Assembly (NCBI RefSeq): GCF_002943715.1
Contig: NZ_MQUA01000014.1
Location: 124,001 to 188,000, forward strand
Length of the DNA stretch: 64,000 bases
Reading direction: 5' to 3'
Origin: Polaribacter filamentus
Lineage (GTDB): Bacteria; Bacteroidota; Bacteroidia; Flavobacteriales; Flavobacteriaceae
In this document: in pieces, positions 46,800-56,983 of the stretch
Numbering within the stretch: position 1 is the stretch's first letter
Layout of the letters: every line of letters starts with the position of its first letter
Notes under the pieces: model-generated
Databases searched by the model: none
Told to the model about the DNA's origin: nothing
The model's input: the letters and a program-made list of their open reading frames with translations, nothing else
Made by a program: the position numbers and the translations under genes

Positions 46800-47987
46800 T
46801 TATTTTAAAATTGCTTCAATGCCTGGTAACGTTTGTCCTTCTAACATTTCTAACATTGCGCCACCACCAGTAGAAACATAGCTTACTTTTTCTGCAAAGC
46901 CAAATTGTTTAACAGCGGCAACAGAATCTCCACCACCAACTAAAGAAAAGGCTCCGTTTTTGGTTGCTTTGTCAATAGAATGCCCAAGTGCAATAGTACC
47001 TGCAGCAAACGATTCCATTTCAAAAACTCCTAAAGGTCCGTTCCATAAAATAGTTTTACATTTATTTACAACATCGTCAAAAATTACTCTAGATTTTGGT
47101 CCAGCATCAACGCCTTCCCATCCATCAGGAATTTTATCAATATCACAAATTTGTGTATTAGCATCGTTGCTAAAATCATCTGCAGCAACCACATCAACAG
47201 GAATGTGAACTTGCACATTTTTAGCTTTTGCTTGTTTTAAAATTTCAAGGGCTAATTCCATTTTATCATCTTCGCAAATTGAGTTTCCAATTTTTCCTCC
47301 TTGTGCTTTCACGAAAGTAAAACTCATTCCGCCACCAATAATTAAATGATCAACTTTGTCTAAAATATTTTCAATTACCGTAATTTTTGAAGATACTTTT
47401 GCACCTCCTAAAATTGCTAGAACTGGTTTTTCAGAGTTGTTTAAAACTTTATCGATACTTTCAATTTCTCTTGCTAATAAGTTCCCAAAACATTTATTTC
47501 CTTCAAAAAATTGTGCAATAATGGTAGTTGATGCATGCGCTCTGTGAGCAGTTCCAAAAGCATCATTTACATAAATATCTCCTAATTTAGAAAGTTGTTT
47601 TGCAAAAGCAACATCACCTTTTTCTTCTTCTGCATAAAAACGAAGATTTTCTAATAATAAAACCTCTCCATTTTCTAAATTAGCAACAGCTTCTTCTGCC
47701 TTTGCGCCAATACAATCATCAACAAATTTTACTTTTACTCCAATAATAGTTGTGATTTCATCAACAATATGGCGCAAAGAAAATTCCTCTTGTTTTCCTT
47801 TTGGACGCCCTAAATGCGACATTAAAACGCAACTTCCGCCGTCTTTTAAAATCTGAATAATAGTTGATTTTGCAGCTTCAATTCTAGTAGCATCTGTAAC
47901 TTCAAATTTGTCATTTAAAGGCACATTAAAATCTACACGTATAATTGCTTTTTTATTTTCGAAATTAAAATCTTTCAGTGTTTTCAT
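46800..47987 (-). CDS. pgk: Phosphoglycerate kinase
   Basis: 395 residues from ATG 47985-47987 ([20 protein letters not shown]), 21 bp inside the longest frame; the longer version adds only MLKIPTI. Motifs: [63 protein letters not shown]. Transfers phosphate from 1,3-bisphosphoglycerate to ADP in glycolysis. Complete. The IS1595 right end lies 18 bp after the stop codon. Confidence 0.97.
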   Translation of the reverse strand: MKTLKDFNFENKKAIIRVDFNVPLNDKFEVTDATRIEAAKSTIIQILKDGGSCVLMSHLGRPKGKQEEFSLRHIVDEITTIIGVKVKFVDDCIGAKAEEAVANLENGEVLLLENLRFYAEEEKGDVAFAKQLSKLGDIYVNDAFGTAHRAHASTTIIAQFFEGNKCFGNLLAREIESIDKVLNNSEKPVLAILGGAKVSSKITVIENILDKVDHLIIGGGMSFTFVKAQGGKIGNSICEDDKMELALEILKQAKAKNVQVHIPVDVVAADDFSNDANTQICDIDKIPDGWEGVDAGPKSRVIFDDVVNKCKTILWNGPLGVFEMESFAAGTIALGHSIDKATKNGAFSLVGGGDSVAAVKQFGFAEKVSYVSTGGGAMLEMLEGQTLPGIEAILK

Positions 47988-48126
47988 TATTGTTGGTATT
48001 TTCAACAAAAATACTTTTTTATTTACGGTTATTAAAATTGATAACTCAAAATTTAAGATAACGTTTGCGTAATTTAAATTGTTTAAAATTTGCCTTGAAT
48101 TCTAGAATTAGTGCGGAACAAATTTT

Positions 48127-48134
48127 TATATTTG
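48127..48134 (+). promoter_or_regulatory. -7 element three bases before the holB start
   Basis: TATATTTG at 48127-48134, ATG at 48138. No good TTG at the usual distance (nearest is 29 nt away). A transcript from this box would be leaderless. Confidence 0.4.
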
Positions 48135-48137
48135 TAA

Positions 48138-49280
48138 ATGCTTTTCAACCAAATTATAGGTCAAGAACATATTAAAAAACATTTGCAACAATCTGCTGAA
48201 AATGGCAGAGTTCCGCATGCACAATTATTTGTGGGTAAAGAAGGTTCTGGGACATTGCCAATGGCGATTGCTTATGCGCAGTTTTTATTATGTAATTTTT
48301 CTGATGCTGTTGATTCTTGTAATATAAAGTGTAATAAATTACAACATCCAGACTTGCATTTTGCATTTCCTGTAACTACGAGTGATGCTGTGAAAAAACA
48401 TCCTGTAAGTGATTTATTTTTAGAAGATTGGCGTCATTTTGTTGCCGACCAACCCTACGGAAGTTTATTTAATTGGTTGCAACAAATTGGAGTAGAAAAC
48501 AAGCAAGGATTAATAGGGGTTGATGAAGCGGAAGCTGTTGTAAAAAAATTACAATTAAAAAGTTACGAAGGCGGATTTAAAGTAATGATTATTTGGATGG
48601 CAGAAAAAATGAACATTGCTGCTGCCAATAAATTATTAAAACTGATTGAAGAACCGCCGAATAAAACTGTTTTTTTGCTGATTACAGAAAATGAAGAACA
48701 GATTATAAATACAATAAGATCACGTTGCCAAGCCTTACATTTTCCTGCATTAAGTGAACAAGATATTGCAAATACGTTGGTTGTAAATCATCAAGTAGAA
48801 GACAAAGAAGCTATAAATATTGCACATCAAGCAGAAGGAAACTTTAACAAAGCGTTGCATTTAATGCAAAATGATGCTGCTGATTTGGTTTTTGAAGAAT
48901 GGTTTATTGCTTGGATTAGAACTGCTTTTAGAGCCAAGGGAAACGCAGCCGTTGTGCAACAATTAATTTCTTGGTCTGATACGATTGCAAAAACAGGACG
49001 TGAAACTCAGAAACGGTTTCTAGAGTATTGTTTACAATTTTTTAGACAAGCATTATTAATGAATTATAAGTCTGATCAGTTGGTTTTTATGGAAACAAAG
49101 TCTAGCTTTGATCTTTCTAAATTTGCACCTTTTGTGCATTCTGGAAATATTCTAGACATAGAAAAAGAGCTAAATGACGCCATGTATCATATAGAAAGAA
49201 ATGGAAATGCAAAAATTATTTTGCTAGATCTTTCTATGAAGTTAACGCGTTTTTTGCACAATAAAGAAGAGAAAGTTTAG
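48138..49280 (+). CDS. holB: DNA polymerase III delta' subunit
   Basis: 380 residues. Clamp-loader AAA+ fold: IIGQEHIKKHLQQSAENGRV, HAQLFVGKEGSGTLPMAIAY (degenerate Walker A, GKEGSGTL), KVMIIWMAEKMNIAAANKLL, KLIEEPPNKTVFLLITE, and sensor IINTIRSRCQALHF. The missing Lys-Thr of the P-loop fits delta', which does not hydrolyse ATP. The typical zinc module is reduced to CNIKCNKLQHPD. Divergent from pgk. Confidence 0.92.
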   Translation: MLFNQIIGQEHIKKHLQQSAENGRVPHAQLFVGKEGSGTLPMAIAYAQFLLCNFSDAVDSCNIKCNKLQHPDLHFAFPVTTSDAVKKHPVSDLFLEDWRHFVADQPYGSLFNWLQQIGVENKQGLIGVDEAEAVVKKLQLKSYEGGFKVMIIWMAEKMNIAAANKLLKLIEEPPNKTVFLLITENEEQIINTIRSRCQALHFPALSEQDIANTLVVNHQVEDKEAINIAHQAEGNFNKALHLMQNDAADLVFEEWFIAWIRTAFRAKGNAAVVQQLISWSDTIAKTGRETQKRFLEYCLQFFRQALLMNYKSDQLVFMETKSSFDLSKFAPFVHSGNILDIEKELNDAMYHIERNGNAKIILLDLSMKLTRFLHNKEEKV

Positions 49281-49286
49281 GTGGAT

Positions 49287-49460
49287 TTATTTTTTCCAAG
49301 TGCCACCAAAAACATAATTTGGGTTTTCTTTTTTTAAATTTAATACGCATTCTTTGCAGGCAAAAATCCATTTTTTGGTAAACTCATACTGAATTCTATA
49401 CATAATTGAGAAATCTTTTTTACATATTTCACAGTATTTAATTCTAGGTTTCGTTGCCAT
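49287..49460 (-). CDS. Small zinc-ribbon protein (57 aa)
   Basis: ATG at 49458-49460, stop TAA at 49287-49289. Begins MATKPRIKYCEICKKDFSIM and has FACKECVLNLKK later; two CxxC pairs (CEIC, CKEC) make a likely zinc site, ending NPNYVFGGTWKK. No membrane segment. Follows ribE closely on the same strand (29 bp), so it may be co-transcribed. No function known to me. Confidence 0.72.
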   Translation of the reverse strand: MATKPRIKYCEICKKDFSIMYRIQYEFTKKWIFACKECVLNLKKENPNYVFGGTWKK

Positions 49461-49489
49461 TAAAACTCCTTTCGTTTTTAAAATTGAAA

Positions 49490-50074
49490 TTACAAGTTAG
49501 TTAATCTTGCTACATATTTGCCAATTACATCGAATTCTAAATTTACAACATCGTTAACTTGTAAGGTTTTAAACGTGGTATGTTCCCAGGTATACGGTAT
49601 AATTGCAACACTAAATTCGTCTCTTTTAGAATTCACAACCGTTAAACTGATGCCATTTATAGTAATAGAACCTTTCTCTATGGTGATGTTGTTTTTGCTA
49701 GATGTGTATTTAAAAGTACAAACAGTACTTCCATTTTCATCTTTCATGTTTGTGCAAGTTCCGGTTTCATCCACATGCCCTTGAACCATATGGCCGTCCA
49801 ATCGATCGCCCAATTTCATAGCGCGTTCTAAGTTTACGATATCGGCTATTTTTAATTTACCAGTATTGGTTTTATCCAACGTTTCTTTAATGGCAGTTAC
49901 GGTATATTCATCCTTGTTAATGTTAACAACCGTTAAACAAACGCCATTATGCGCCACACTTTGATCTACTTTAAGTTCATGTGTGATGCTACTTTTTATG
50001 GTTAAATGTGCATTTTCTTGTTCTTTTACAACGTTTGTTACTGTGCCAAGTGTTTCTATAATTCCTGTAAACAT
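49490..50074 (-). CDS. ribE: Riboflavin synthase alpha subunit
   Basis: 194 residues with two tandem lumazine-binding halves: MFTGIIETLGTVTNV ... NGVCLTVV, then MVQGHVDETGTC ... INGISLTVVNSKRDEFSVAI. Dismutates two molecules of 6,7-dimethyl-8-ribityllumazine to riboflavin. Standard length. The divergent pdxA starts 58 bp away, and both promoters share that gap. Confidence 0.95.
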   Translation of the reverse strand: MFTGIIETLGTVTNVVKEQENAHLTIKSSITHELKVDQSVAHNGVCLTVVNINKDEYTVTAIKETLDKTNTGKLKIADIVNLERAMKLGDRLDGHMVQGHVDETGTCTNMKDENGSTVCTFKYTSSKNNITIEKGSITINGISLTVVNSKRDEFSVAIIPYTWEHTTFKTLQVNDVVNLEFDVIGKYVARLTNL

Positions 50075-50090
50075 ATCTCTAAAATTTCGT

Positions 50091-50098
50091 TACTTTTG
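50091..50098 (+). promoter_or_regulatory. -7 element upstream of pdxA
   Basis: TACTTTTG at 50091-50098, 34 nt before the ATG, in the ribE/pdxA divergent gap. The -33 box is weak. Confidence 0.45.
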
Positions 50099-50132
50099 TA
50101 GACATCAAAAATAGCAATATTACAAGAGTTAT

Positions 50133-51167
50133 ATGGATAAATCTGATAAAATAATCGTTGGAATTTCAATTGGAGATTTAAATGGAATTGGCATTGAAGT
50201 AATTTTGAAAACATTTGAAGACAAAAGAATGTTGGATTTTTGTACTCCGGTACTTTTTGGATCTACAAAAGTGATTTCCTATCATAAAAAAGCTTTAGAA
50301 ATCGAAACTGCAGTTCACGGAATTACCGCAATAAATCAAATTAATCATTCTAAAATTAATATTTTAAACATTTGGAAAGAAGAAGTTGAAATTGAATTAG
50401 GTACCGCAACTAAAATTTCTGGAGATTATGCTGCAAAATCATTAGCATCAGCGGTAGCACATTTAAAAGATAAGACAATTGATGTATTGTTAACGGCGCC
50501 CATCAATAAAGAAAATATACAATCAGAAACATTTAATTTTCCTGGTCATACAGAGTATTTAGAGGCGAATTTAGAAGGTAAAAGTTTAATGATTTTAATG
50601 ACAGATGAATTGCGAATTGGCTTAATAACAGGTCATATTCCAATTGCTAAAGTAGCAGAGTCTATTACGCCAGCATTAATTAAGAGCAAAGTAGAAACGA
50701 TGCATGCATCATTACTTCAAGACTTCGGAATTAATAAGCCAAGAATTGCTGTTCTATCTTTGAATCCGCATTGTGGCGATAAAGGCGTAATTGGTGCAGA
50801 AGACGACGAAATTATTAAGCCAACAATAGACGAAATTAAAGAAACAGGCAAGTTAGTTTATGGCCCTTATGCCGCAGATGGCTTTTTTGGATCGGAAACA
50901 TACAAACAATTTGATGGGGTTTTGGCAACCTATCACGACCAAGGTTTAGCACCTTTTAAAGCGTTGTCTTTTGGTAAAGGGGTTAATTTTACTGCAGGCT
51001 TAAATGCAGTTAGAACCTCGCCAGATCACGGAACAGGTTATGAAATTGCAGGTAAAAATAAAGCAAATCCGTCGTCATTTATTGAGGCATTGTTTACCGG
51101 AATTAAAATTTTTAAAACAAGAAAAGAGTATTTAGAACTCACTCATAATCCGTTGATTATAAAATAA
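50133..51167 (+). CDS. pdxA: 4-hydroxythreonine-4-phosphate dehydrogenase
   Basis: 344 residues; DXP-dependent pyridoxal phosphate pathway. Marks: GISIGDLNGIGIEVILK, TAPINKENIQ, NFPGHTEYLE, LSLNPHCGDKGVIG, ATYHDQGLAPFKALSFGKGV + NFTAGL, SPDHGTGYEIAG. Metal-binding His residues are in these last blocks. Complete length. Followed, after 84 bp, by its own promoter region for yceD-rpmF. Confidence 0.95.
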   Translation: MDKSDKIIVGISIGDLNGIGIEVILKTFEDKRMLDFCTPVLFGSTKVISYHKKALEIETAVHGITAINQINHSKINILNIWKEEVEIELGTATKISGDYAAKSLASAVAHLKDKTIDVLLTAPINKENIQSETFNFPGHTEYLEANLEGKSLMILMTDELRIGLITGHIPIAKVAESITPALIKSKVETMHASLLQDFGINKPRIAVLSLNPHCGDKGVIGAEDDEIIKPTIDEIKETGKLVYGPYAADGFFGSETYKQFDGVLATYHDQGLAPFKALSFGKGVNFTAGLNAVRTSPDHGTGYEIAGKNKANPSSFIEALFTGIKIFKTRKEYLELTHNPLIIK

Positions 51168-51200
51168 AAATAAACATTCTTCTTTTTTTGATATAAAATA

Positions 51201-51229
51201 TTGCAGAAATACATTTTTTTGTATCTTTG
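51201..51229 (+). promoter_or_regulatory. Promoter of yceD-rpmF
   Basis: TTG 51201-51203, 18-nt spacer, TATCTTTG 51222-51229; ATG of yceD at 51252. A good consensus fit, suited to a highly expressed ribosomal protein unit. Confidence 0.75.
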
Positions 51230-51251
51230 CCCGCTCAATTGATGTTTGATA

Positions 51252-51788
51252 ATGAAAGGTTTGAAAGAATTCACGATACCGTTTGTAGGGTTAAAAGAAG
51301 GGAAACACCTATTCAATTACACAATTGATAATAAGTTCTTTGAAACTTTTAATTTTGATGATTTTAATAGTTCATCAATAAAAGTTTTGCTAACATTCGT
51401 AAAAAAGAGCACATTATTTGAGCTTGGTTTTACCGCAGAAGGTACTGTTGAGGTTCCCTGTGATATATCAAATGAGTTATATCATCAAGAAATAGATGCA
51501 AAGTTACCAATAGTAGTAAATTTTGGTCCAGAATATAATGATGACAATGAGGATATTTTAATTTTACCTCATGAAGCATATGAGTTAGATGTGTCTCAAT
51601 TTATTTACGAAATGATTGTTTTAGCAGTTCCTAATAAAAGAGTTCATCCAAAGGTTTTGGATGGAACAATGGAATCTGAAGCACTAAAGAAATTAAAAGA
51701 ATTACAAATAAAAGAAGTGAAAACTGTAGATAATACAGACCCAAGGTGGGATAAATTAAAGAATTTAATAACAGAAAAAAACACATAA
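51252..51788 (+). CDS. YceD/DUF177 family protein
   Basis: 178 residues from ATG 51252 ([20 protein letters not shown]); a TTG two codons earlier is unlikely. The family lies upstream of rpmF in most bacteria and has been linked to 23S rRNA maturation. Conserved parts: [20 protein letters not shown] and the Cys there. The usual second Cys pair is reduced to one visible Cys. One base after its stop is the rpmF start codon: tight coupling. Confidence 0.88.
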   Translation: MKGLKEFTIPFVGLKEGKHLFNYTIDNKFFETFNFDDFNSSSIKVLLTFVKKSTLFELGFTAEGTVEVPCDISNELYHQEIDAKLPIVVNFGPEYNDDNEDILILPHEAYELDVSQFIYEMIVLAVPNKRVHPKVLDGTMESEALKKLKELQIKEVKTVDNTDPRWDKLKNLITEKNT

Positions 51789-51789
51789 A

Positions 51790-51984
51790 ATGGCGCATCC
51801 TAAAAGAAAAATATCTAAAACAAGAAGAGATAAAAGGAGAACACATTATAAAGCAGCTGATCAACAAATTGCAACAGACCCAACAACTGGAGAGGCTCAT
51901 TTATATCATAGAGCTCACTGGCACGAAGGAAAATTATATTACAGAGGTCAGGTTGTTTTAGAATCTGCAACAGCAGAAGTTTAA
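51790..51984 (+). CDS. rpmF: 50S ribosomal protein L32
   Basis: 64 residues. Starts [20 protein letters not shown], typical for L32 in Bacteroidetes; the zinc Cys pairs found in some bacteria are absent (C-minus type). Forms yceD-rpmF, then a terminator and fabH, as in the classical rpmF-fab arrangement. Confidence 0.97.
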   Translation: MAHPKRKISKTRRDKRRTHYKAADQQIATDPTTGEAHLYHRAHWHEGKLYYRGQVVLESATAEV

Positions 51985-52008
51985 AAACATCTTTTTTAAA
52001 ATACACCG

Positions 52009-52034
52009 AAACCCTCAATTTTGAGGGTTTTTTT
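52009..52034 (+). terminator. Terminator after rpmF
   Basis: AAACCCTCAA / TTGAGGGTTT followed by seven T. Separates rpmF from fabH. Confidence 0.85.
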
Positions 52035-52140
52035 ACGTGTTTCAGGTAAAAACCATCTCTTTTGATGATTTTTAACCAAAAAAGTGAAATATTTTTCACT
52101 ACTTTTGACCGTTCTAAACTTTAGAAACTAAACCTTACTT

Positions 52141-53136
52141 ATGACTAAAATCACTGCAGCAATTACAGCCGTGGGAAAATATGTTCCTGATTATATCCTA
52201 ACTAATAAAGAATTAGAGAAATATGTAGAGACTAATGATGAATGGATTACATCAAGAACAGGAATTAAAGAAAGAAGGATTTTAAAAGGCGAAGGACTTG
52301 GTACTTCTTACATGGCAATAAAAGCTGCAGAAGATTTATTGAAAAAATCGAATACAAAACCTGAAGACATCGATTTGGTAATTGTGGGTACCGCAACACC
52401 AGATTTACCAGTAGCATCAACCGCTGCTTATGTAGCTTCAGAGATTGGAGCAACAAATGCTTTTGCGTACGATTTACAAGCTGCATGTTCTAGTTTTTTA
52501 TACGGGATGTCTACTGCAGCTAGTTATATAGAATCTGGTAGATATAAAAAAATACTTTTAATTGGTGCAGATAAAATGTCATCGATTATAGATTATGCAG
52601 ACAGGGCAACTTGTATTATATTTGGTGATGGAGCAGGAGCTTCTTTATTTGAACCAAATAACGAGGGTTTAGGTTTGCAAGATGAGTATTTAAGAAGCGA
52701 CGGAATTGGAAGAGATTTTCTAAGAATAGAAGCTGGTGGCTCTATTATGCCTGCTACAGAACAAACGGTAAAGGATAAAAAACATTTTGTATATCAAGAA
52801 GGTAAAACGGTTTTTAAATACGCAGTTTCTAACATGGCAGATGTATCAGAAAAAATGTTAACGAGAAATAATCTTACAGAAAAAGATATTCAGTGGTTAG
52901 TTCCGCATCAAGCAAATAAAAGAATAATTGAAGCTACAGCTAATAGAGTTGGTGTTGCACCAGAAAAAGTGATGATGAATATTCATAAATATGGTAATAC
53001 GACATCAGCAACTTTACCTCTTTTATTAGCAGATTATGAAAATCAATTAAAAAAAGGAGATAATTTAATTTTCGCAGCATTTGGTGGAGGCTTCACTTGG
53101 GGAGCAATTTATTTAAAATGGGCATATAATTCGTAA
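52141..53136 (+). CDS. fabH: 3-oxoacyl-ACP synthase III
   Basis: 331 residues. Initiates fatty-acid synthesis by condensing an acyl-CoA with malonyl-ACP. Catalytic Cys in LQAACSSFLYG, His in WLVPHQANKRI, Asn in KYGNTTSAT. Also GIKERRI and FGDGAGASLFEP. Full length. A TACTTTTG box at 52100-52107 may be its -7 element. Precedes accB and accC, so chain initiation and malonyl-CoA supply are grouped. Confidence 0.97.
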   Translation: MTKITAAITAVGKYVPDYILTNKELEKYVETNDEWITSRTGIKERRILKGEGLGTSYMAIKAAEDLLKKSNTKPEDIDLVIVGTATPDLPVASTAAYVASEIGATNAFAYDLQAACSSFLYGMSTAASYIESGRYKKILLIGADKMSSIIDYADRATCIIFGDGAGASLFEPNNEGLGLQDEYLRSDGIGRDFLRIEAGGSIMPATEQTVKDKKHFVYQEGKTVFKYAVSNMADVSEKMLTRNNLTEKDIQWLVPHQANKRIIEATANRVGVAPEKVMMNIHKYGNTTSATLPLLLADYENQLKKGDNLIFAAFGGGFTWGAIYLKWAYNS

Positions 53137-53161
53137 AAAAAACAACTAAACAATAAGAAGC

Positions 53162-53626
53162 ATGGATATTAAAGAAATTCAAAATCTTATAAAATTTGTA
53201 GCTAAATCTGGCGCTAGCGAGGTAAAGTTAGAAATGGAAGATATTAAGATTACCATTAAAACGGGTACAGAAACTACAATAGTGCAAGCTGCGCCAATGG
53301 CAAGCGTACCTCAAGTAGCTGATGCGGCAACTGCGCAGTCCGCTGCAGAAACAGTAACGGTTATTAAAGCTGATGATGATTCCAAATACCTAATTGTTAA
53401 ATCGCCAATAATTGGTACTTTTTACAGAAAACCATCTCCAGACAAATCTAATTTTGTAGAGGTTGGTACAGAAATAAGCGCTGGTGATATCGTTTGTGTT
53501 ATCGAAGCAATGAAATTATTTAACGAAATTGAATCTGAAGTTTCAGGTAAAATCGTTAAAGTTTTAGTGGATGATTCTTCTCCTGTAGAATACGATCAAC
53601 CATTATTTTTAGTAGATCCATCTTAA
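53162..53626 (+). CDS. accB: Biotin carboxyl carrier protein of acetyl-CoA carboxylase
   Basis: 154 residues: N-terminal helical/beta region ([20 protein letters not shown]), an Ala-rich linker (~45-65) and the C-terminal biotinyl domain with the biotin Lys in [12 protein letters not shown]. Carries carboxybiotin between AccC and the transcarboxylase. 25 bp after fabH, followed after 83 bp by accC. Confidence 0.97.
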   Translation: MDIKEIQNLIKFVAKSGASEVKLEMEDIKITIKTGTETTIVQAAPMASVPQVADAATAQSAAETVTVIKADDDSKYLIVKSPIIGTFYRKPSPDKSNFVEVGTEISAGDIVCVIEAMKLFNEIESEVSGKIVKVLVDDSSPVEYDQPLFLVDPS

Positions 53627-53709
53627 TTTTAGATTTCTAGATATTTAGACGTTTTAGACGCTAAATAATCAAACAATCCAATTATCTAACTAAATCTAAA
53701 CTTTAAAAG
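53627..53709 (+). repeat. Word-repeat imperfect palindrome between accB and accC
   Basis: The 83-bp spacer consists of recurring words TTTAGAT, TCTAGAT, TTTAGACG on the left and AATCAAACAATCCAATTATC, TAACTAAATCTAAAC on the right. The right half, reverse-complemented (TTTAGATTTAGTTAGATAAT...), resembles the left half (TTTAGATTTCTAGATA...). No T-run follows, so it is not a normal terminator. Similar in design to the sdhA-sdhB spacer. Confidence 0.5.
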
Positions 53710-55050
53710 ATGTTTAAAAAAATATTAATTGCCAATAGAGGGGAAATTGCACTTCGTGTAATTAGAACCTGCAAAGAAATGGGTATAAAAACTGTGGCAG
53801 TATATTCTACTGCAGATGCAGAAAGTTTACACGTTAGATTTGCTGATGAAGCTGTTTGTATTGGTCCACCTTCAAGTGCTGAATCTTATTTAAAGATGTC
53901 TAATATTATATCTGCTGCAGAAATTACGAATGCAGACGCAATTCATCCTGGATATGGTTTTTTATCTGAAAACGCTAAATTTTCTAACTTATGTGAAGAA
54001 CATAATATTAAGTTTATCGGTGCTACAGGGAAGATGATTGATCAAATGGGAGACAAAGCAAATGCTAAAGCGACCATGAAAGCTGCTGGTGTGCCTTGTG
54101 TACCAGGATCTGAAGGTATAATTGCTGATTTTGCAGAATGTGAAAAATTAGCAAAACTTACAGGATACCCTGTAATGCTAAAAGCTTCTGCTGGTGGTGG
54201 CGGTAAAGGAATGCGTGCTGTTTATAAAGCAGAAAATTTAAAAGACGCTTGGGATTCTGCTAGACATGAAAGTAAAGCTGCTTTTGGTAATAACGATATG
54301 TACATGGAGAAGCTTATTGAAGAGCCAAGACATATTGAAATTCAAATTGTTGGAGATTCTTACGGAAAAGCGTGTCATTTATCAGAAAGAGATTGTTCTG
54401 TACAAAGACGTCATCAAAAGCTAACAGAAGAAACACCTTCACCGTTTATGACTGATGAGTTAAGAGAACAAATGGGAAATGCAGCTGTAAAAGCGGCTGA
54501 ATTTATCAATTATGAAGGCGCAGGAACTATAGAGTTTTTAGTTGATAAACATAGAAATTTCTACTTTATGGAGATGAATACTCGTATACAAGTAGAGCAT
54601 CCAATAACAGAAGAAGTCGTGAATTACGATTTAATTCGCGAACAAATTCTTGTAGCTGCAGGGGTGCCAATTTCAGGTAGAAATTATTATCCACAATTAC
54701 ATGCTATAGAATGTAGAATTAATGCAGAAGACCCGTATAATAACTTTAGACCATCTCCTGGAAAAATATTAACTTTACATACTCCTGGAGGTCATGGAGT
54801 AAGAATGGATACGCATGTGTATGCTGGTTACACAATACCGCCAAATTACGATTCTATGATTGCTAAATTAATTGTTACTGCTCAAACAAGAGAAGAAGCA
54901 ATTAATAAAATGAAAAGAGCTTTGGATGAATTTGTAATTGAAGGCATTAAAACGACCATACCTTTCCATAGACAATTAATGAATCATCCAGATTATGTAG
55001 CGGGTAATTACACTACAAAGTTTATGGAAGATTTTGTGATGAAACCCTAA
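53710..55050 (+). CDS. accC: Acetyl-CoA carboxylase biotin carboxylase
   Basis: 446 residues, ATP-grasp fold. Begins [34 protein letters not shown] is the ATP-binding glycine loop. [20 protein letters not shown] and [18 protein letters not shown] carry catalytic Glu/Arg residues. Carboxylates biotin on AccB. Length as in E. coli AccC. Ends the fabH-accB-accC group and is followed by a terminator. Confidence 0.97.
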   Translation: MFKKILIANRGEIALRVIRTCKEMGIKTVAVYSTADAESLHVRFADEAVCIGPPSSAESYLKMSNIISAAEITNADAIHPGYGFLSENAKFSNLCEEHNIKFIGATGKMIDQMGDKANAKATMKAAGVPCVPGSEGIIADFAECEKLAKLTGYPVMLKASAGGGGKGMRAVYKAENLKDAWDSARHESKAAFGNNDMYMEKLIEEPRHIEIQIVGDSYGKACHLSERDCSVQRRHQKLTEETPSPFMTDELREQMGNAAVKAAEFINYEGAGTIEFLVDKHRNFYFMEMNTRIQVEHPITEEVVNYDLIREQILVAAGVPISGRNYYPQLHAIECRINAEDPYNNFRPSPGKILTLHTPGGHGVRMDTHVYAGYTIPPNYDSMIAKLIVTAQTREEAINKMKRALDEFVIEGIKTTIPFHRQLMNHPDYVAGNYTTKFMEDFVMKP

Positions 55051-55073
55051 AATATTTTATCAAATATATATTC

Positions 55074-55109
55074 AAAATAGAGAATACATATTTGTATTCT
55101 CTATTTTTT
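55074..55109 (+). terminator. Terminator after accC
   Basis: AAAATAGAGAATACA / TGTATTCTCTATTTT, five-base loop, T-run beyond. Confidence 0.85.
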
Positions 55110-55134
55110 ATCTTTAAGCTAAAATTGGATATCT

Positions 55135-55584
55135 ATGAAAATTGACGGAATTGATAAAATAATCATTAAAAGTCTTGTAAACGATGCAAGAACGCCTATA
55201 CTTAGTATTGCTCGAGAAGTAGGTGTTTCTGGAGCTGCCATTCATCAACGGTTAAGGAAATTAGAAAAATCGAAGTTAATAGACGGCTATAAAATGGTGA
55301 TCAATCCAAAAATTTTAGGATACTCCACGACCGCCTTTATTGGTGTTTTTTTAGATTCCTCAAGCCTTTATTCGTCAGCAATAAAGCGATTAAAAGAAAT
55401 TCCCGAAATTATAGAAAGTCACTATACAACGGGTAATTACGCCATTTTTATTAAGGTTTTGTGTAAGAATAACGAAGATCTAATGCAACTTTTAAACAAG
55501 GATATCCAAAACATTAAAGGCGTATCTAGAACAGAAACTTTTATTTCATTAGATCAACAGATTGATAGGCAGATAACTATTTAG
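55135..55584 (+). CDS. Lrp/AsnC-family transcriptional regulator
   Basis: 149 residues. N-terminal HTH (DKIIIKSLVNDARTPILSIA, REVGVSGAAIHQRLRKLEKS, then IDGYKMVINP) and a C-terminal RAM ligand-sensing domain (SHYTTGNYAIFIKVLCKNNE). Expected to sense an amino acid. Monocistronic after the accC terminator. Target genes cannot be told. Nothing identifiable lies between it and the transposase remnant at 55804. Confidence 0.92.
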   Translation: MKIDGIDKIIIKSLVNDARTPILSIAREVGVSGAAIHQRLRKLEKSKLIDGYKMVINPKILGYSTTAFIGVFLDSSSLYSSAIKRLKEIPEIIESHYTTGNYAIFIKVLCKNNEDLMQLLNKDIQNIKGVSRTETFISLDQQIDRQITI

Positions 55585-55803
55585 GTAAAGCTATTTTAAC
55601 GATAGACTTCTACCTTTGAAAGAGGTTTATAAATGATTTATCCAATAAATTAAATTACAGTTCTTTTTTATTTCGTTTTTGTTTAGATAAGAAACTTTAC
55701 AAGAGGTTTTATCTTGTTTTAATTATTTTGGCTTTAGTCTAATTTATATATGTTAAATTGATAATGTCTTTAAATTCAGACAAAGCTGAAAAAGAAGTAA
55801 CTA

Positions 55804-56535
55804 TCAGCGCGACTGTTTTTTTATTGGACTTTTATTTCCATCTATGATTGCTTTTAATGCATACCAATTTAAATAATTTTGTGAATATTTTGATGAGACT
55901 CCATTGAATTTCTCTAGCCATTTTTTTAAATATTGTGCGGTTTGATTGACATGTTGAACACGATAAATTCCTTTTTTTACATACCCTTTGGCTGATACTT
56001 TTATTGTTTGATGCTCAAGTTGATTCTCTTTAGCAAAAGCTTCAAGACTTCTATACTCATCTGCACATAAAACTGTCTTTGGGACTAATTTATCCTTCAA
56101 AATATCATTTATATTTCCCCCGATATGCTACCTCTTGTGGCAACTTGTAAATGTTTATTTCCCTTTCTATCACAACTTATAAGAATTGCTGCTTTATCTT
56201 GATTGATGCCTTTTTTCTTTTTTATAAAAGCACTTTTACCTCTCTTTTTTGGCAATCGTTTTGGGCTTTGGTTTCCTTTTTCTAAAAATTCAATAAAAAC
56301 AGCATCATTCTCACAAATTCCTGATAGCATTTGTTCTTTTTGGACCTTACCTAAAGCAGCAAGTATTTTATGTCTACAATCAAAAGAAGTTAGCTTGCTG
56401 ATACCTGTTAATTTAATACATTTATCAAGGCTATAACCTTCCAGCATATTAGGAATATAAACTTTTAATAGTTCTTTTTTCTTTAAATGAGCTGTTACAG
56501 TGCCCGCACTCACTCTAAAATTCTTCTTGCAAGTC
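55804..56535 (-). pseudogene. IS1595-type transposase remnant, third family member, frameshifted
   Basis: Two frames together give a transposase: CKKNFRVSAGTVTAHLKKKE, YIPNMLEGYSLDKCIKLTGI, FDCRHKILAALGKV, then, after a frameshift near 56105 (G-run GGGGG), KTVLCADEYRSLEAFAKEN, KKGIYRVQHVNQTAQYLKKW and YLNWYALKAI at the end. The helix-turn-helix and ISXO2-like plan is clear, but the N-terminal zinc ribbon is missing and a stop precedes it. It differs from the two 958-bp copies, so it is another, older IS. Ends not determined. Confidence 0.75.
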
Positions 56536-56983
56536 TGACCTCTTGCTTAACAACACATTCACGCCATTCGTCATTATTAAAGGGCTACTAAACGCTACGT
56601 GAGTTGCTTTTTGGCAAAAATATTATTTATTTAAAATAGTATTTATAAGTTGGGGGATTTATAAATTGATCCAAAAAGGACTGATTTTTCATTCTTTTTT
56701 TAATTATAAATAGTTTGAGTTTTTTTATTTTTTTGGCCTAGACATTAAAAATTAAATTTACTTATTTAAGTTCAGAAAACAAATTTTTTAGATATCTAGC
56801 CATTTATAGATAATTTGAAGAAATTGCCTTCTGTTAAAAGGTTTAAATAGATAATCATATTACTAAAGATGAAAAGTTTAATCTTTATGCTATTAATATG
56901 TTTTTTGTTGAGGTTTGTTATAACTCATTAGAAAATAAAATCTCGGGTATTAAGAGTTTTAAGAGTGGTTATTTATTAGATAA

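Noticed and set aside
51790..55050. Biosynthetic gene cluster around fabH-accB-accC
   Set aside because: This is the common housekeeping fatty-acid initiation group next to rpmF; no dedicated synthase or tailoring gene is present.
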